From positions 1-64,000 of the forward strand of contig DAMCZI010000019.1 in the NCBI GenBank assembly GCA_032095175.1: a DNA stretch of 64,000 nt. Direction: 5' to 3'. This DNA is from DAMCZI01 sp032095175. Lineage in GTDB: Bacteria; Bacillota; Clostridia; Clostridiales; Caloramatoraceae. Below, one piece after another: positions 14,958 to 23,844 of the stretch. The position numbers and the translations under genes are program-made. The notes beneath the pieces are model-generated. The model saw only the letters and a list, made by a program, of their open reading frames with translations, was not told the DNA's origin and did not search any database. Position 1 is the first letter of the stretch. Each line of letters begins with the position of its first letter.

Positions 14958-17321
14958 ATGAAGGTTCCATATAAATGGCTTTTAGATTATGTTGATATAG
15001 ATAAGGACATCAATGAAGTTGGTGATGCCCTTACCCTTTCAGGTTCAAAGGTTGAGGAAATAATTGAAACTGGGAAGGAAGTAAATAAAGTAGTTACAGG
15101 AAAGATTTTAAAGCTTGAAAAGCATCCAGATGCTGATAAACTTACAATATGCCAGGTGGATGTAGGAGCAGAAACAATTCAAATAGTTACAGCTGCAACT
15201 AATATGAAGGAAAATGATGTAGTTCCAGTTGCTCTTCATGGTTCCACCCTTGCAGATGGAACTAAGATAAAGAAGGGAAAGCTAAGGGGAGTTGAATCCA
15301 ATGGAATGTTCTGTTCCGAAGAAGAACTTGGGCTTGCAAAGGAAGGTACAGTTCACGGATTAATGATACTTCCATCAGATACTCCATTAGGTGTTGAGGC
15401 AAAGGAACTCCTAGGAATTAGTGGAGGAGTAATAGATTTTGAAATAACATCAAACAGAGCTGATTGCTTCTCAGTTTATGGAATAGCAAGGGAAGCAGCT
15501 GCAACCTATGGTTTACCATTAAAGAAGGTAGAAACATCCTTCAAGGAAGATGGAGACAATATAAACAACTACCTTAAGGTTGAGGTAAAGGATGATCTCT
15601 GCAGAAGATATGCTGCAAGAATGATTAAAAATGTAAAGATAAAGGAATCTCCTGACTGGATTAAGCAAAGACTTGAAGAAGCAGGTGTAAGACCAATAAA
15701 CAATATAGTTGATATAACAAACTATGTAATGTTAGAGCTTGGTCAGCCACTTCATGCATTTGACTACAGGGATATAGAGGATAAAAAGATTGTAGTTAGA
15801 AGAGCAGAGGATGGAGAAAATTTCGTAACACTAGATGAGGCAGAAAGAAAGCTTGATTCATCTATGCTTGTAATTGCAGATGGTAAAAGAGCAGTTGCAG
15901 TTGCAGGAGTAATGGGTGGATTGAACTCAGAGGTTAAGGATGATACTACAACAGTTGTATTTGAATGTGCAAACTTCAATGGTGCAAATGTAAGAATAAC
16001 ATCCAAAAAATTAGGTTTAAGAACAGAATCCTCATCAAGATTCGAAAAGGATCTTGATCCAAACCTGGTAGAAGAAACATTGGGCAGGGTATTGAACCTT
16101 GTTGAAAAGCTTGAAGCAGGAGATGTTGTTGGAGGAGTTATTGATATATATCCAGAGCCAGTTAAGCCTCACAATATCGAAGTTTCTCCAGAATGGATAA
16201 ACGGATTCCTTGGAATTGATATAGAAGGAAAAAGGATGAAGGAAATACTTGAAAGCCTTGAAATGAAGGTTGCAGGAGAGGATATACTTAAAATTGAAGT
16301 TCCAACCTTCAGACAGGATGTAAAGATAAAGCAGGATGTAGCTGAAGAAGTTGTAAGAATATATGGCTATGATGTAATACCATCAATAAGAATAGTAGGA
16401 GAGGCTGTTGAAGCAGCATGGACCAGGGAGCAAAAGCTTTTAAAGGCAGTAAAGAACACAATGGTATCCTGTGGCCTTAGTGAAGCAATGACTTACTCCT
16501 TTGTAAGCCCAAAAACCTTTGATGATATTGAAGTACCACAGGACAGTGAATTAAGAAGGGTTGTTACAATATCCAATCCACTTGGAGAGGATTTCAGTAT
16601 AATGAGAACAACTGCCATACCATCAATGATGGAATGTCTTTCAAAGAACTACAAGAGAGACAACAAGGAGGCATACCTATTTGATGTGGCAAGAGTTTAT
16701 ATTCCTGGAGATGAAAAACTCCCTAATGAAATTGATAAGCTTGTAATCGGAATGTATGGAGATGCTGATTTCTATATTTTAAAGGGAATAGTTGAAGACC
16801 TTCTTTTAAGTCTTGGAATAGAAAAATATGACATTGAAAGGGAAAGTGCTAATCCAACCTTCCATCCAGGCAGAACAGCAAGGCTTATGATAAGAAGAAA
16901 GGATGCAGGAGTATTTGGAGAGATACATCCAAATGTACTTGAAAATTACGGAATAGAGGACAGAGTATACGTTGCTGAATTGAATCTGTCTTTAATATTC
17001 GAGGCATCCAAGTTAGAAAGAAAGTACAAAACCCTTCCAAAGTTCCCAGCAGTAACAAGAGATATTGCGATGCTTGTTAAGGATGAAGTTACCGTCGGAG
17101 AGATTGAGAATATAATAATGAGATCCGGAAAGGAACTAATTGAATCAGTAAAGCTCTTTGATGTTTACAAGGGAAAACAGATACCAGATGGAACAAAGAG
17201 CGTTGCATATTCATTATCCTACAGAGCAGCCGATAGAACATTAAAGGACGCAGAAGTAAATGCAGTCCATGACAAAATAGTTAAAAATCTTTCAGAAAAA
17301 CTTGGAGCGCAATTAAGATAA
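14958..17321 (+). CDS. pheT: Phenylalanyl-tRNA synthetase beta subunit
   Basis: A 787-residue beta subunit of normal length. Domains in order: N-terminal EMAP-like tRNA-binding domain (VVTGKILKLEKHPDADKL, residues about 40-150), B3/4 editing domain that hydrolyses Tyr-tRNA-Phe, B5 domain (about 400-475), core catalytic-like domain, and a C-terminal anticodon-binding FDX-ACB domain (FPAVTRDIAMLV near 700). AAGGAGG precedes the ATG, 34 bases after pheS. Confidence 0.98.
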   Translation: MKVPYKWLLDYVDIDKDINEVGDALTLSGSKVEEIIETGKEVNKVVTGKILKLEKHPDADKLTICQVDVGAETIQIVTAATNMKENDVVPVALHGSTLADGTKIKKGKLRGVESNGMFCSEEELGLAKEGTVHGLMILPSDTPLGVEAKELLGISGGVIDFEITSNRADCFSVYGIAREAAATYGLPLKKVETSFKEDGDNINNYLKVEVKDDLCRRYAARMIKNVKIKESPDWIKQRLEEAGVRPINNIVDITNYVMLELGQPLHAFDYRDIEDKKIVVRRAEDGENFVTLDEAERKLDSSMLVIADGKRAVAVAGVMGGLNSEVKDDTTTVVFECANFNGANVRITSKKLGLRTESSSRFEKDLDPNLVEETLGRVLNLVEKLEAGDVVGGVIDIYPEPVKPHNIEVSPEWINGFLGIDIEGKRMKEILESLEMKVAGEDILKIEVPTFRQDVKIKQDVAEEVVRIYGYDVIPSIRIVGEAVEAAWTREQKLLKAVKNTMVSCGLSEAMTYSFVSPKTFDDIEVPQDSELRRVVTISNPLGEDFSIMRTTAIPSMMECLSKNYKRDNKEAYLFDVARVYIPGDEKLPNEIDKLVIGMYGDADFYILKGIVEDLLLSLGIEKYDIERESANPTFHPGRTARLMIRRKDAGVFGEIHPNVLENYGIEDRVYVAELNLSLIFEASKLERKYKTLPKFPAVTRDIAMLVKDEVTVGEIENIIMRSGKELIESVKLFDVYKGKQIPDGTKSVAYSLSYRAADRTLKDAEVNAVHDKIVKNLSEKLGAQLR

Positions 17322-17366
17322 TAGAAAAGCCTTAGGGAAAATTTTCCTTAAGGCTTTTCTATTATC
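17320..17366 (+). terminator. Terminator after pheT
   Basis: AATAGAAAAGCCTTA and TAAGGCTTTTCTATT form a long stem with flanking T-rich sequence; it would work in both directions. Confidence 0.85.
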
Positions 17367-17373
17367 TTAATTT

Positions 17374-17415
17374 AGGTAAGAGGTAAGAGGTAAGAGGTAA
17401 GAAGTAAGAGGTAAG
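17374..17415. repeat. Heptamer tandem repeat (AGGTAAG)x6
   Basis: Six adjacent seven-base units, five AGGTAAG and one AAGTAAG. A complementary CTCTTACCT lies at about 17486, so the block can pair with it. The remaining sequence to 17717 contains a solo TGCCTGGCAC half-motif of family G near 17526 and no gene. Confidence 0.85.
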
Positions 17416-17717
17416 AAGGATTGAGGGGGTAGCAATGTAAGTTATGATAGGTTGATTATAAAAAACTCGACGGGTTTTTTATATAACTCTTACCTTTTCA
17501 CTTTTAGCTCTTAGTCTTGCCACTTGCCTGGCACTTCTGCGATAAATTGAATACATTTCCTCTAAAAATGTAGAGAAATATGATGAAATGTGATAATATG
17601 GATAATATATAATATAATTTTTATTTGAATAATATATTAGCTATTGCTATAATCATAATAAATAGAAGTATTTATTTGGATTTATCCAATTTTAATATCA
17701 TTGAAAGGGTGCATTTT

Positions 17718-18320
17718 ATGCCGAGGAACAAGGTTGTTGTAAGAATAAACGGTTCAGAATATACATTGACAGGTGATGAGTCAGAGGATTATCTATTTTC
17801 AATAGCCAATTTTGTTGACAAGAAGCTTAAAGAAGTACTATTTAGTAATCCAAAGCATAGTACGACTTCAGCAGCGGTTTTGACTTCCCTTACTCTGGCA
17901 AGTAATATATTTAAAATGAAAAATGATATAGAAATGCTTAAAGATTCAATAAGGGAACCCCAGGAAAGAAATAAGGAGATTCAGGGGCAGTATGAAAAAC
18001 TTTATCAGGATTATGAAAGCTTGAAAAATGAATATGCTGCATATGTTGAAGAGCAGACAACAAAGGAAGTGGCACTTTCAGAGCTTAAAAATGGCTATGA
18101 TGAGCTTTATGAAAACTATGCAAAAAGAAATGAAGAATTCGAAAAACTGTTAAAGGAAAATGCATACCTCAAGCAGCATAATGAAGAATTAGAGGCCAAG
18201 CTTTCTGAAAATCAGAACTACATATCAAACCTTAAAGATCAGCTCCTTGAGAATCAGATTGAACTTGTTAGAGTTAAGAAGGATTTCAAGGACATACAGG
18301 GGAAAAAAAGAAGTATATAG
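17718..18320 (+). CDS. zapA: Cell division protein ZapA with long coiled coil
   Basis: A 200-residue ZapA-family protein. The N-terminal ZapA domain (MPRNKVVVRINGSEYTLTGDE, about 1-90) binds FtsZ and promotes Z-ring bundling. Residues about 85-195 form an unusually long, charged coiled coil; Bacillus ZapA is only about 85 residues, though Clostridia often have extended forms. ATG 17718 is chosen because GAAAGG lies nine bases upstream and the ZapA domain begins there. Gene order pheST-zapA is conserved, but the usual next genes (U32 peptidase, mutS2) are displaced by the 12-kb island. Confidence 0.88.
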   Translation: MPRNKVVVRINGSEYTLTGDESEDYLFSIANFVDKKLKEVLFSNPKHSTTSAAVLTSLTLASNIFKMKNDIEMLKDSIREPQERNKEIQGQYEKLYQDYESLKNEYAAYVEEQTTKEVALSELKNGYDELYENYAKRNEEFEKLLKENAYLKQHNEELEAKLSENQNYISNLKDQLLENQIELVRVKKDFKDIQGKKRSI

Positions 18321-18327
18321 AAACGTA

Positions 18328-18548
18328 GACAGTCACACAATGATATAAGGCATATTCAAGAAAATAAGTAGTCAATATTTTTAGGATATTTGTGTCAGAC
18401 AAGGAAACAGGTTCTCAAGCTAGCAGGGCTAACTTGAGGTTCTGTTGACGAAGTATGACGCAAAATAGACCCAAATATTGACTGGTTATTTTCTTGAATA
18501 TGCCTAAGTTATATATGTCTATATAACTTATATCATTGTGTGACTGTC
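18328..18548. repeat. Perfect 29-bp-arm palindrome split by element B
   Basis: The right arm (18520-18548) matches the left arm perfectly if 18328-18348 is joined to 18508-18515, giving a 29-bp hairpin with loop TGTC. The left arm is interrupted by element B. The palindrome lies between converging zapA and the minus-strand gene at 18562 and could act as a bidirectional terminator. Confidence 0.8.
18349..18504. mobile_element. Long-hairpin element B (MITE-like, copy 2)
   Basis: A 156-bp near-palindrome starting GGCATATTCAAG and ending CTTGAATATGCC, homologous to the copy at 4861-5018 when reverse-complemented. TAA stands on both sides (18346-18348 and 18505-18507), while the intact opposite arm of the host palindrome shows only one TAA there. 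This indicates insertion with a 3-bp target duplication. Confidence 0.78.
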
Positions 18549-18561
18549 TCTATATAGAAAT

Positions 18562-18981
18562 TTATTTTGCAGAATCCAAAGAATCCCTATCAGAAGCAAT
18601 AGAGGCATCAACCTCTAGTTCATCCTTTGAGGCATCTTCTGAGGAATTTAATATCTCGGAAACTATGTTTTTGGCATCATCACTATTAGAATCTTGAGAA
18701 GGATTATTAGAATTATCTTCCCCAGATGCAGTATTTTTTGGAGAAGTTTTTAATATTGGTATGAGCTGAACCAGCACAAGATTAAAAAGCAAATCGCTAA
18801 ATATTTTGCTGGATTTTAACAAATCATCAACTGAAGCATTTCTTTTAATAAGTTCCTGAATTTTATCACTCTCTGACTGCATAAGAGATGCGAGGCTGGC
18901 ATCAGTTATAGTAGTCGTTTCAATAACACCTTTTCCAAGCTCCTTAAGATACTTGGAGTAGCTCGATTTATGTCCCATCAC
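18562..18981 (-). CDS. Small acidic-tailed protein of unknown function
   Basis: A 139-residue protein that I do not recognise. The N-terminal 80 residues are predicted helical with a short ESDKIQELIKR segment weakly like the ExEKLQxL segment of the two small proteins at 19259 and 29958. The C-terminal 55 residues are acidic and Ser/Asn/Asp-rich (EDNSNNPSQDSNSDDAKN), hence disordered. There is no signal peptide. GAGGAGG is eight bases before the ATG. It sits beside probable spore-surface genes, so a coat-associated role is possible, but this is inference. Confidence 0.6.
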   Translation of the reverse strand: MMGHKSSYSKYLKELGKGVIETTTITDASLASLMQSESDKIQELIKRNASVDDLLKSSKIFSDLLFNLVLVQLIPILKTSPKNTASGEDNSNNPSQDSNSDDAKNIVSEILNSSEDASKDELEVDASIASDRDSLDSAK

Positions 18982-19132
18982 GTTCCTCCTCAGCAGATTA
19001 ATAAATATTGTTTATATGTATATAAGTCTAATGAATTAATTCAGCAAAAACATTCCTAGAAACATAATATGCAAATAATATATTTTTGTTACAAAAACCT
19101 TGGTATAAATATATGGGCAGCTTCAGCTTTAA

Positions 19133-19220
19133 AGTGTCAGGCACATGGCAAGTGGAAAGTTGAATAAAACCTTATGTTTCAGGCTTTATTCAACTTGCCA
19201 CTTGCCATGTGCCTGGCACT
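19133..19220. repeat. Palindromic repeat family G, copy 2
   Basis: Arms AGTGTCAGGCACATGGCAAG and its near complement extend to about 38 bp through AAGTTGAATAAA, with a short central loop. Located between two minus-strand genes (18562 and 19259). The rest of the 277-base gap is AT-rich and without recognisable genes. Confidence 0.75.
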
Positions 19221-19258
19221 AATTGTGCTTTTATAGATGTATTAGGAGTAATTTAAAG

Positions 19259-19516
19259 TTAATGATTCATCATGTCTTTTCCAATTTCGATCTTTGTAAC
19301 TATAGCATTTTCCAAGTCCTTTAAACAGCAAACTATGTCTTTAACCTGGTTATTTGTATTTATAAGAACTGTAGTTGGAACACATTTAGCAAGCAAATAC
19401 TGGAGCTTTTCAGCCTCTGTGTTTATAATTGCAGCAACTCCTGCTTCAAATAGAGCAGCAGACTGTACTACATTTTGACCAAGGCAATTTGGAACACTTA
19501 ATGATGGAAGTCCCAT
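19259..19516 (-). CDS. Small spore-island protein (CCL family, paralogue 1)
   Basis: An 85-residue protein clearly homologous to the one at 29958. Shared features are SAALFEAGVAAII, EAEKLQYLLAK and VKDIVCCLKDLENAIVTKI. The paired cysteines in CCL are invariant between the two. It is predicted to be two or three helices, without signal peptide. ATG 19516 has AAAGGGGGA eight bases upstream; the longer frame beginning at 19630 has none. I do not know a named family. Position in a glycosylation and coat-type island suggests a spore structural protein. Confidence 0.75.
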   Translation of the reverse strand: MGLPSLSVPNCLGQNVVQSAALFEAGVAAIINTEAEKLQYLLAKCVPTTVLINTNNQVKDIVCCLKDLENAIVTKIEIGKDMMNH

Positions 19517-19726
19517 AATATATCCCCCTTTATCATCAAACTGTTTTGTTATTATAGTACATAATATGTACCAAATAGCATTAATGTTACATGAATTGAC
19601 ACAAAATAATCCATTATATCGATATAACATATGTCAAATAAAGCCCATTTTTGTAACGATGATAGCACCTTGTTAATATAATACAGTGGGATGCTTAATT
19701 ACTTAATATAAAAAGAAGGTGTAAGC

Positions 19727-20938
19727 ATGATTAATAAGAGGCTTAAAAAGTGGGCCATTCTTTACTATGCAAATGGAAACAATGAATATGAACCTGAGAT
19801 GTATAAGTCGTTGATGGATATAAAGGAGAAGAGCAGTAATAATGATATTGATGTTGTGGTTGAGATAGGCAGAATAGACAGAAAGCTTCCAGAAATAATA
19901 AGGCCTTCAGAAGAATTTGATGATAATCAGGAATTATGGACAGGTGTAAGAAGATACCATATTTTTAATGGAGAATTTGAATTGATTGAAAATTTTAGTA
20001 GTAAAAACATGGCTCATCCAGGTAATCTTTATAACTTTATTAAATGGGGTGTCGAGAAATGCCCAGCAGAACATTATATGCTTATACTTGGAGGGCATGG
20101 AGCTGCATTTGTAGGAACTCTTACAGACTACAGTCAGGATAAACCCTATATAATGGGAACTGTTGAAATGTGCAAAGCTATAAATATGATATACAAGGAT
20201 TTAGGATGTAAAATAGATATTCTAATTCTAGATATATGTTATATGAATCTTGTTGAGATAATGTATGAATTTGGCAAGGAAAATAAAAATACAGTGCAGA
20301 ATATAATAACATATGTAGGAACTGGGCCAGTCTCAGGTCTGCCCTATGATAGAATTGCTGATATTTTAAACAAAGACGATTCTTATGATATTAATTCCAT
20401 ATTGAAGGATTTGATAGAGAAGATGGAATATGATTTAGTAGCTGTTGAAGTAAACAATAATAAATTGAAGAGGATTAAAAGAAAAGCAAGTGAACTTGCA
20501 TACTCATATCTTACATCAAGCAAAGAAAATGAATATAATCCATTTAAACTCTTAACTGATATAGATCCCGATTGCCACTGGCATCAAGAACTGATGAAAT
20601 TTCAAGAGAGCATATCATCAATAATCTCCTATTATAAAGTTAGGAATAATATAAATAACAATTTATTAAATATTATATACACACCTATTAATGATTTGAT
20701 GGGTATATACTATAAACTTTCATTTGCAAAGGGAAATTACTGGACCAATTTATTATGTAGTAAAAAAGCAAATGAACCTATAAATTTTAATATAAAGGAA
20801 AGCTTTCAACCTACTATAATACGCTCTAATGGCTTAAAAGCATTGGTAGAGGCAATGAATCCTACAGCCGATGATGAAAGCATAAATGAGATATATGATA
20901 AAATTATTGAGTATAAGAATTGGAATGATATAGGATAG
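19727..20938 (+). CDS. Clostripain-family (C11) cysteine peptidase
   Basis: A 403-residue protein with the C11 peptidase core. The catalytic histidine is His124 in LILGGHGAAFVG and the nucleophile is Cys171 in ILILDICYMNLVEIMY. The N-terminal WAILYYANGNNEYE matches the start of the fold. There is no signal peptide, unlike secreted clostripain, so it should act inside the cell, for example in the mother cell. C11 enzymes cut after Arg or Lys and often self-process. It is the only long plus-strand gene in the island, and targets among neighbouring surface proteins are conceivable. AAGAAGGTG precedes the ATG. Confidence 0.85.
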   Translation: MINKRLKKWAILYYANGNNEYEPEMYKSLMDIKEKSSNNDIDVVVEIGRIDRKLPEIIRPSEEFDDNQELWTGVRRYHIFNGEFELIENFSSKNMAHPGNLYNFIKWGVEKCPAEHYMLILGGHGAAFVGTLTDYSQDKPYIMGTVEMCKAINMIYKDLGCKIDILILDICYMNLVEIMYEFGKENKNTVQNIITYVGTGPVSGLPYDRIADILNKDDSYDINSILKDLIEKMEYDLVAVEVNNNKLKRIKRKASELAYSYLTSSKENEYNPFKLLTDIDPDCHWHQELMKFQESISSIISYYKVRNNINNNLLNIIYTPINDLMGIYYKLSFAKGNYWTNLLCSKKANEPINFNIKESFQPTIIRSNGLKALVEAMNPTADDESINEIYDKIIEYKNWNDIG

Positions 20939-20953
20939 GACTTATATAAAATT

Positions 20954-20979
20954 TGTGGCGATATTTTCATATCGCCACA
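20954..20979. terminator. Bidirectional terminator between converging genes
   Basis: TGTGGCGATAT pairs with ATATCGCCACA over a four-base loop. A T-rich tail is better on the minus strand, serving the gene ending at 20995. Confidence 0.8.
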
Positions 20980-20994
20980 GTGAGTCAATTGTTT

Positions 20995-21948
20995 TTAGAA
21001 AAGCTTAACTCCTCTAGTTGGACAGCGTAAAACTGTTATTAATGGACCTGTAAAGGTGCCTATAACAGTATTTCCCTGGGTAACTATTACTGTGTCAAAT
21101 TGGAAGGTTCCCGCATTAGGGAAAGAACCAAATATTACAAAGGTTTCTGTGATAGAAGCACCAGCTGCAAGGTTAAATGGGCCGAAGGTACGTGGTGCTT
21201 GAGGGGGTACAAATTCTGGAGTAATTACATCAGTAATTACAATATTGTTTAATGGTGCTCCAGAAACATTTGTTACTGTAATTGATACAGTAAAGTTCTG
21301 TGGTGGTGAACAACTAGTTGTAATTAATGGAGTTACAGTCTTTGTTATCCTCACCTTTTCTTGAAGTGATACGGGACCTCCACATAATGCAGGGTTATTT
21401 CTGTTACCAATTGTATATGGAGGCGGTACCTCCTTGTTTATATTCTGGTCATTATCTGAAGTGAATCCACAGAAAATATGGCTTTCATTGAAGAAGCCAT
21501 TTGGAAAACAGCTTAGTGGAACTTTAAAATCCAGGAAAAAATCCTGTGTTGAGTCAAAGTTGGAATCAGCAGGCTCTACCTCTACATTTCCCAATTGACC
21601 TAAATCTATTGGCTGTTGGCACTGTAAAGCTATAAAGGGATCGTTATTATCTGCAGTAAATACCTGAACAGCATTATCGTTTTTAGCGTTTACCCTTGCT
21701 GTAAATTGGGGAGCACCTGTGGCAGCATTTTTAATTAAGATTCCCCATACCATATTCTGAAGTTCGTTTCTATTTTGCATTCTTGGGTCACAATTTAACC
21801 TCATTCTAAAATAAATGAAGTTACTGTCAATTGCACCAAAAAGAGCTGGGAAACTGCTGCTTCCAACGATGTCTATACCACATTGACCAGGACCAAGGTC
21901 TGCTGTGAGTGTATTAGTGTTAATTGGTATCCAGGTTACATTGAACAT
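20995..21948 (-). CDS. DUF11-repeat surface protein, probable spore surface
   Basis: A 317-residue Cys-containing protein. The N-terminal 190 residues (FNVTWIPINTNTLTADLGP) are of a type I do not recognise, with many Asn and Gln. A DUF11-like beta-sandwich follows at about 200-305: KTVTPLITTSCSPP, then FTVSITVTNVSGAPLNNIVI and ITETFVIFGS. DUF11 repeats occur in bacterial surface proteins. There is no signal peptide, which argues for assembly from the mother cell onto the spore. ATG 21948 is six bases after AAAGGGGG; the ATG two codons earlier touches that site. A sigma-K-like promoter lies upstream. Confidence 0.72.
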   Translation of the reverse strand: MFNVTWIPINTNTLTADLGPGQCGIDIVGSSSFPALFGAIDSNFIYFRMRLNCDPRMQNRNELQNMVWGILIKNAATGAPQFTARVNAKNDNAVQVFTADNNDPFIALQCQQPIDLGQLGNVEVEPADSNFDSTQDFFLDFKVPLSCFPNGFFNESHIFCGFTSDNDQNINKEVPPPYTIGNRNNPALCGGPVSLQEKVRITKTVTPLITTSCSPPQNFTVSITVTNVSGAPLNNIVITDVITPEFVPPQAPRTFGPFNLAAGASITETFVIFGSFPNAGTFQFDTVIVTQGNTVIGTFTGPLITVLRCPTRGVKLF

Positions 21949-21970
21949 ATACATCCCCCTTTCTTCAGTT

Positions 21971-21997
21971 TAATATATGTACTAGACGACTATATGT
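21971..21997 (-). promoter_or_regulatory. Sigma-K-like promoter of the DUF11 gene
   Basis: On the minus strand AC (-35) is followed after 16 bases by CATATATTA, matching the sigma-K -10 pattern CATANNNTA, about 25 bases before the start. Confidence 0.5.
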
Positions 21998-22060
21998 GAC
22001 AAGACAATGTGAATGAAGTAGAATTTTGTAATAATTTATTATATTACTGCTTATAAAAAA

Positions 22061-22105
22061 GCGTGGTCTTCTATTATATTTAATTTTAATAGAAGAAGAC
22101 CACAC
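22061..22105 (-). terminator. Terminator of the UDP-glucose dehydrogenase gene
   Basis: GTGTGGTCTTCT/AGAAGACCACGC pairs across an AT-rich centre and is followed by TTTTTT on the minus strand. Confidence 0.85.
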
Positions 22106-22125
22106 TATGTTAAGAAGAATAGAGA

Positions 22126-23445
22126 TCATTTTCTGCCAATGCCCCTGTAAATAAAACCGTATTTTCTTACAACAGACGGATCATATATATTTCTAAGATC
22201 TAAAAATATAAGGCTATTAACAAGATTCCTAAGCTTTAGAAAATCTATATTCATAAATTCTTGCCACTCTGTAAAAATAATTATACAGTGGCTATCGACA
22301 GCAGCTTCATACACATCAGAGCAGTATTGTATATTTTCCATACCCAATAATTCTTTTTTTGTATTTTCCAATGCTCTTGGATCGTATACCTTTATTAAGC
22401 AGCCTTCTTTTAGCAAGGATTTTATGGCATAAATAGCCGGAGATTCTCGGATATCATCAGTACCTGCCTTAAATGCAGTACCAAGAATAGTAATTGTTTT
22501 TCCCTTTATATCACCTAGTAAATTTTTTATTTTCTTTAATGTTAGCAATCTCTGATTCTCATTTACCTTTATTGTACTTTTAATAATTTCTGGTGTATAA
22601 CCAATTTTTTTGCCGATGTATAACATAGCTTTTGTATCCTTTGGAAAACAGCTGCCTCCATACCCTGGTCCAGGATTTAAAAAGCTACTGCTGATTCTAG
22701 GGTCAAGTCCCATTGCCAGTGAAACTGTTTTAATATCAGCATTGCAAAGTTCGCACATATTTGCAATTTCGTTTATAAAGCTTATTTTAGAAGCAAGAAA
22801 ACTATTTGAAGCATATTTTATCATTTCAGCGGTTTCAATGCTTGTAATTAAAAATGGTACCTCCAATGAAACATGTATAGAATAGATCTTTTTCATAATA
22901 TCAGAAGCCCTTTGGTTTTCTACACCAACCACTATTCTATCTGGTTTCATAAAATCCTTAATAGCAGAGCCTTCCCTTAAAAACTCAGGGTTTGAAGCTA
23001 TATCAAAATCTATGTGTTTTTTGCTTTTAATAAGCACTTTTTTAATTTCGTTTTTAATTGATTGACCAGTACCAACTGGGACGGTACTTTTTGTAATTAT
23101 GAGCTTATAGGTATTCATATTTTCTGCGACTTCCCTTGCGACTTCAATAACGCCGCTTATGTCTGGAATATTATCAGAAAGTGTTGGAGTGCCAACAGCA
23201 ATAAATATTGCATCTGCAAATTCAACAGCTTTTTCAATTTTTGATGTAAAATTTAGATGTCCTGATAGTGTTGTATCCCTCACGATTTCTTCTAAACCTG
23301 GTTCATAAATGGGTATGCTTATATTTTTAAGCATGGCAATTTTATTTTCAACCCTATCCATACAGAGAACATTCATGCCTAAATGTGCAAGACATGCTCC
23401 AGTAACGAGTCCTACATAACCTGTTCCGATAACTGAAATATTCAT
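22126..23445 (-). CDS. ugd: UDP-glucose 6-dehydrogenase
   Basis: A 439-residue nucleotide-sugar dehydrogenase that oxidises UDP-glucose to UDP-glucuronate with NAD. The NAD-binding GTGYVGLVTGACLAHLG opens the protein, the catalytic cysteine is in GPGYGGSCFPKD near residue 260, and the C-terminal UDP-binding domain has GTAFKAGTDDIRESPA. Length and motifs are normal. UDP-mannose dehydrogenase is less likely. Next to two glycosyltransferases, it probably supplies glucuronic acid for a surface glycan. AAAGGAG precedes the ATG. Confidence 0.92.
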   Translation of the reverse strand: MNISVIGTGYVGLVTGACLAHLGMNVLCMDRVENKIAMLKNISIPIYEPGLEEIVRDTTLSGHLNFTSKIEKAVEFADAIFIAVGTPTLSDNIPDISGVIEVAREVAENMNTYKLIITKSTVPVGTGQSIKNEIKKVLIKSKKHIDFDIASNPEFLREGSAIKDFMKPDRIVVGVENQRASDIMKKIYSIHVSLEVPFLITSIETAEMIKYASNSFLASKISFINEIANMCELCNADIKTVSLAMGLDPRISSSFLNPGPGYGGSCFPKDTKAMLYIGKKIGYTPEIIKSTIKVNENQRLLTLKKIKNLLGDIKGKTITILGTAFKAGTDDIRESPAIYAIKSLLKEGCLIKVYDPRALENTKKELLGMENIQYCSDVYEAAVDSHCIIIFTEWQEFMNIDFLKLRNLVNSLIFLDLRNIYDPSVVRKYGFIYRGIGRK

Positions 23446-23844
23446 ATAAATTCTCCTTTACTGAAGTTTGTTACTTTACATCACCTAACTCTGAAAGAAT
23501 TTCTAGGGGGGTAGAATACTAGTAAACGGTTATATCGTGATATTTGGAAAAATAGGGTAAAATACCCTCAAATATTGTTGCATTGCACCGCCATCAATAT
23601 GTGAAACAGTAAGTTTTCTGTACACAACATGGCGAGTTTCACATAAATCACCTCTTATAAATAAGACTTAGAATATAAAATACTTTAGATGTATTAAAAT
23701 GATTACATAATTTTTCCTGTTATATAATATAGAAAACCTCTAGAAATGTGACAAAAAACGATAAAAATAGCAACTTTAAAATTTACATCCCAATAGGGCT
23801 ATTTGAAATAGGATGTAAGTTAGCAGCTGCTATTTTTGTATATT
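23446..23844. other. 399-base gap with inverted repeats
   Basis: No gene is seen. TATGTGAAAC (23599-23608) and GTTTCACATA (23636-23645) form a 10-bp inverted repeat around CCAT/ATGG half-sites. On the minus strand AAATAGCAGC and GTTGCTATTT near 23766-23838 bracket an inner TTACATCC/GGATGTAA stem and end in TTTTT, a plausible terminator for the glycosyltransferase gene at 23845. Confidence 0.5.

Noticed and set aside
17374..17415. CRISPR array
   Set aside because: Units are seven bases and adjacent, with no spacers and no cas genes in the window.
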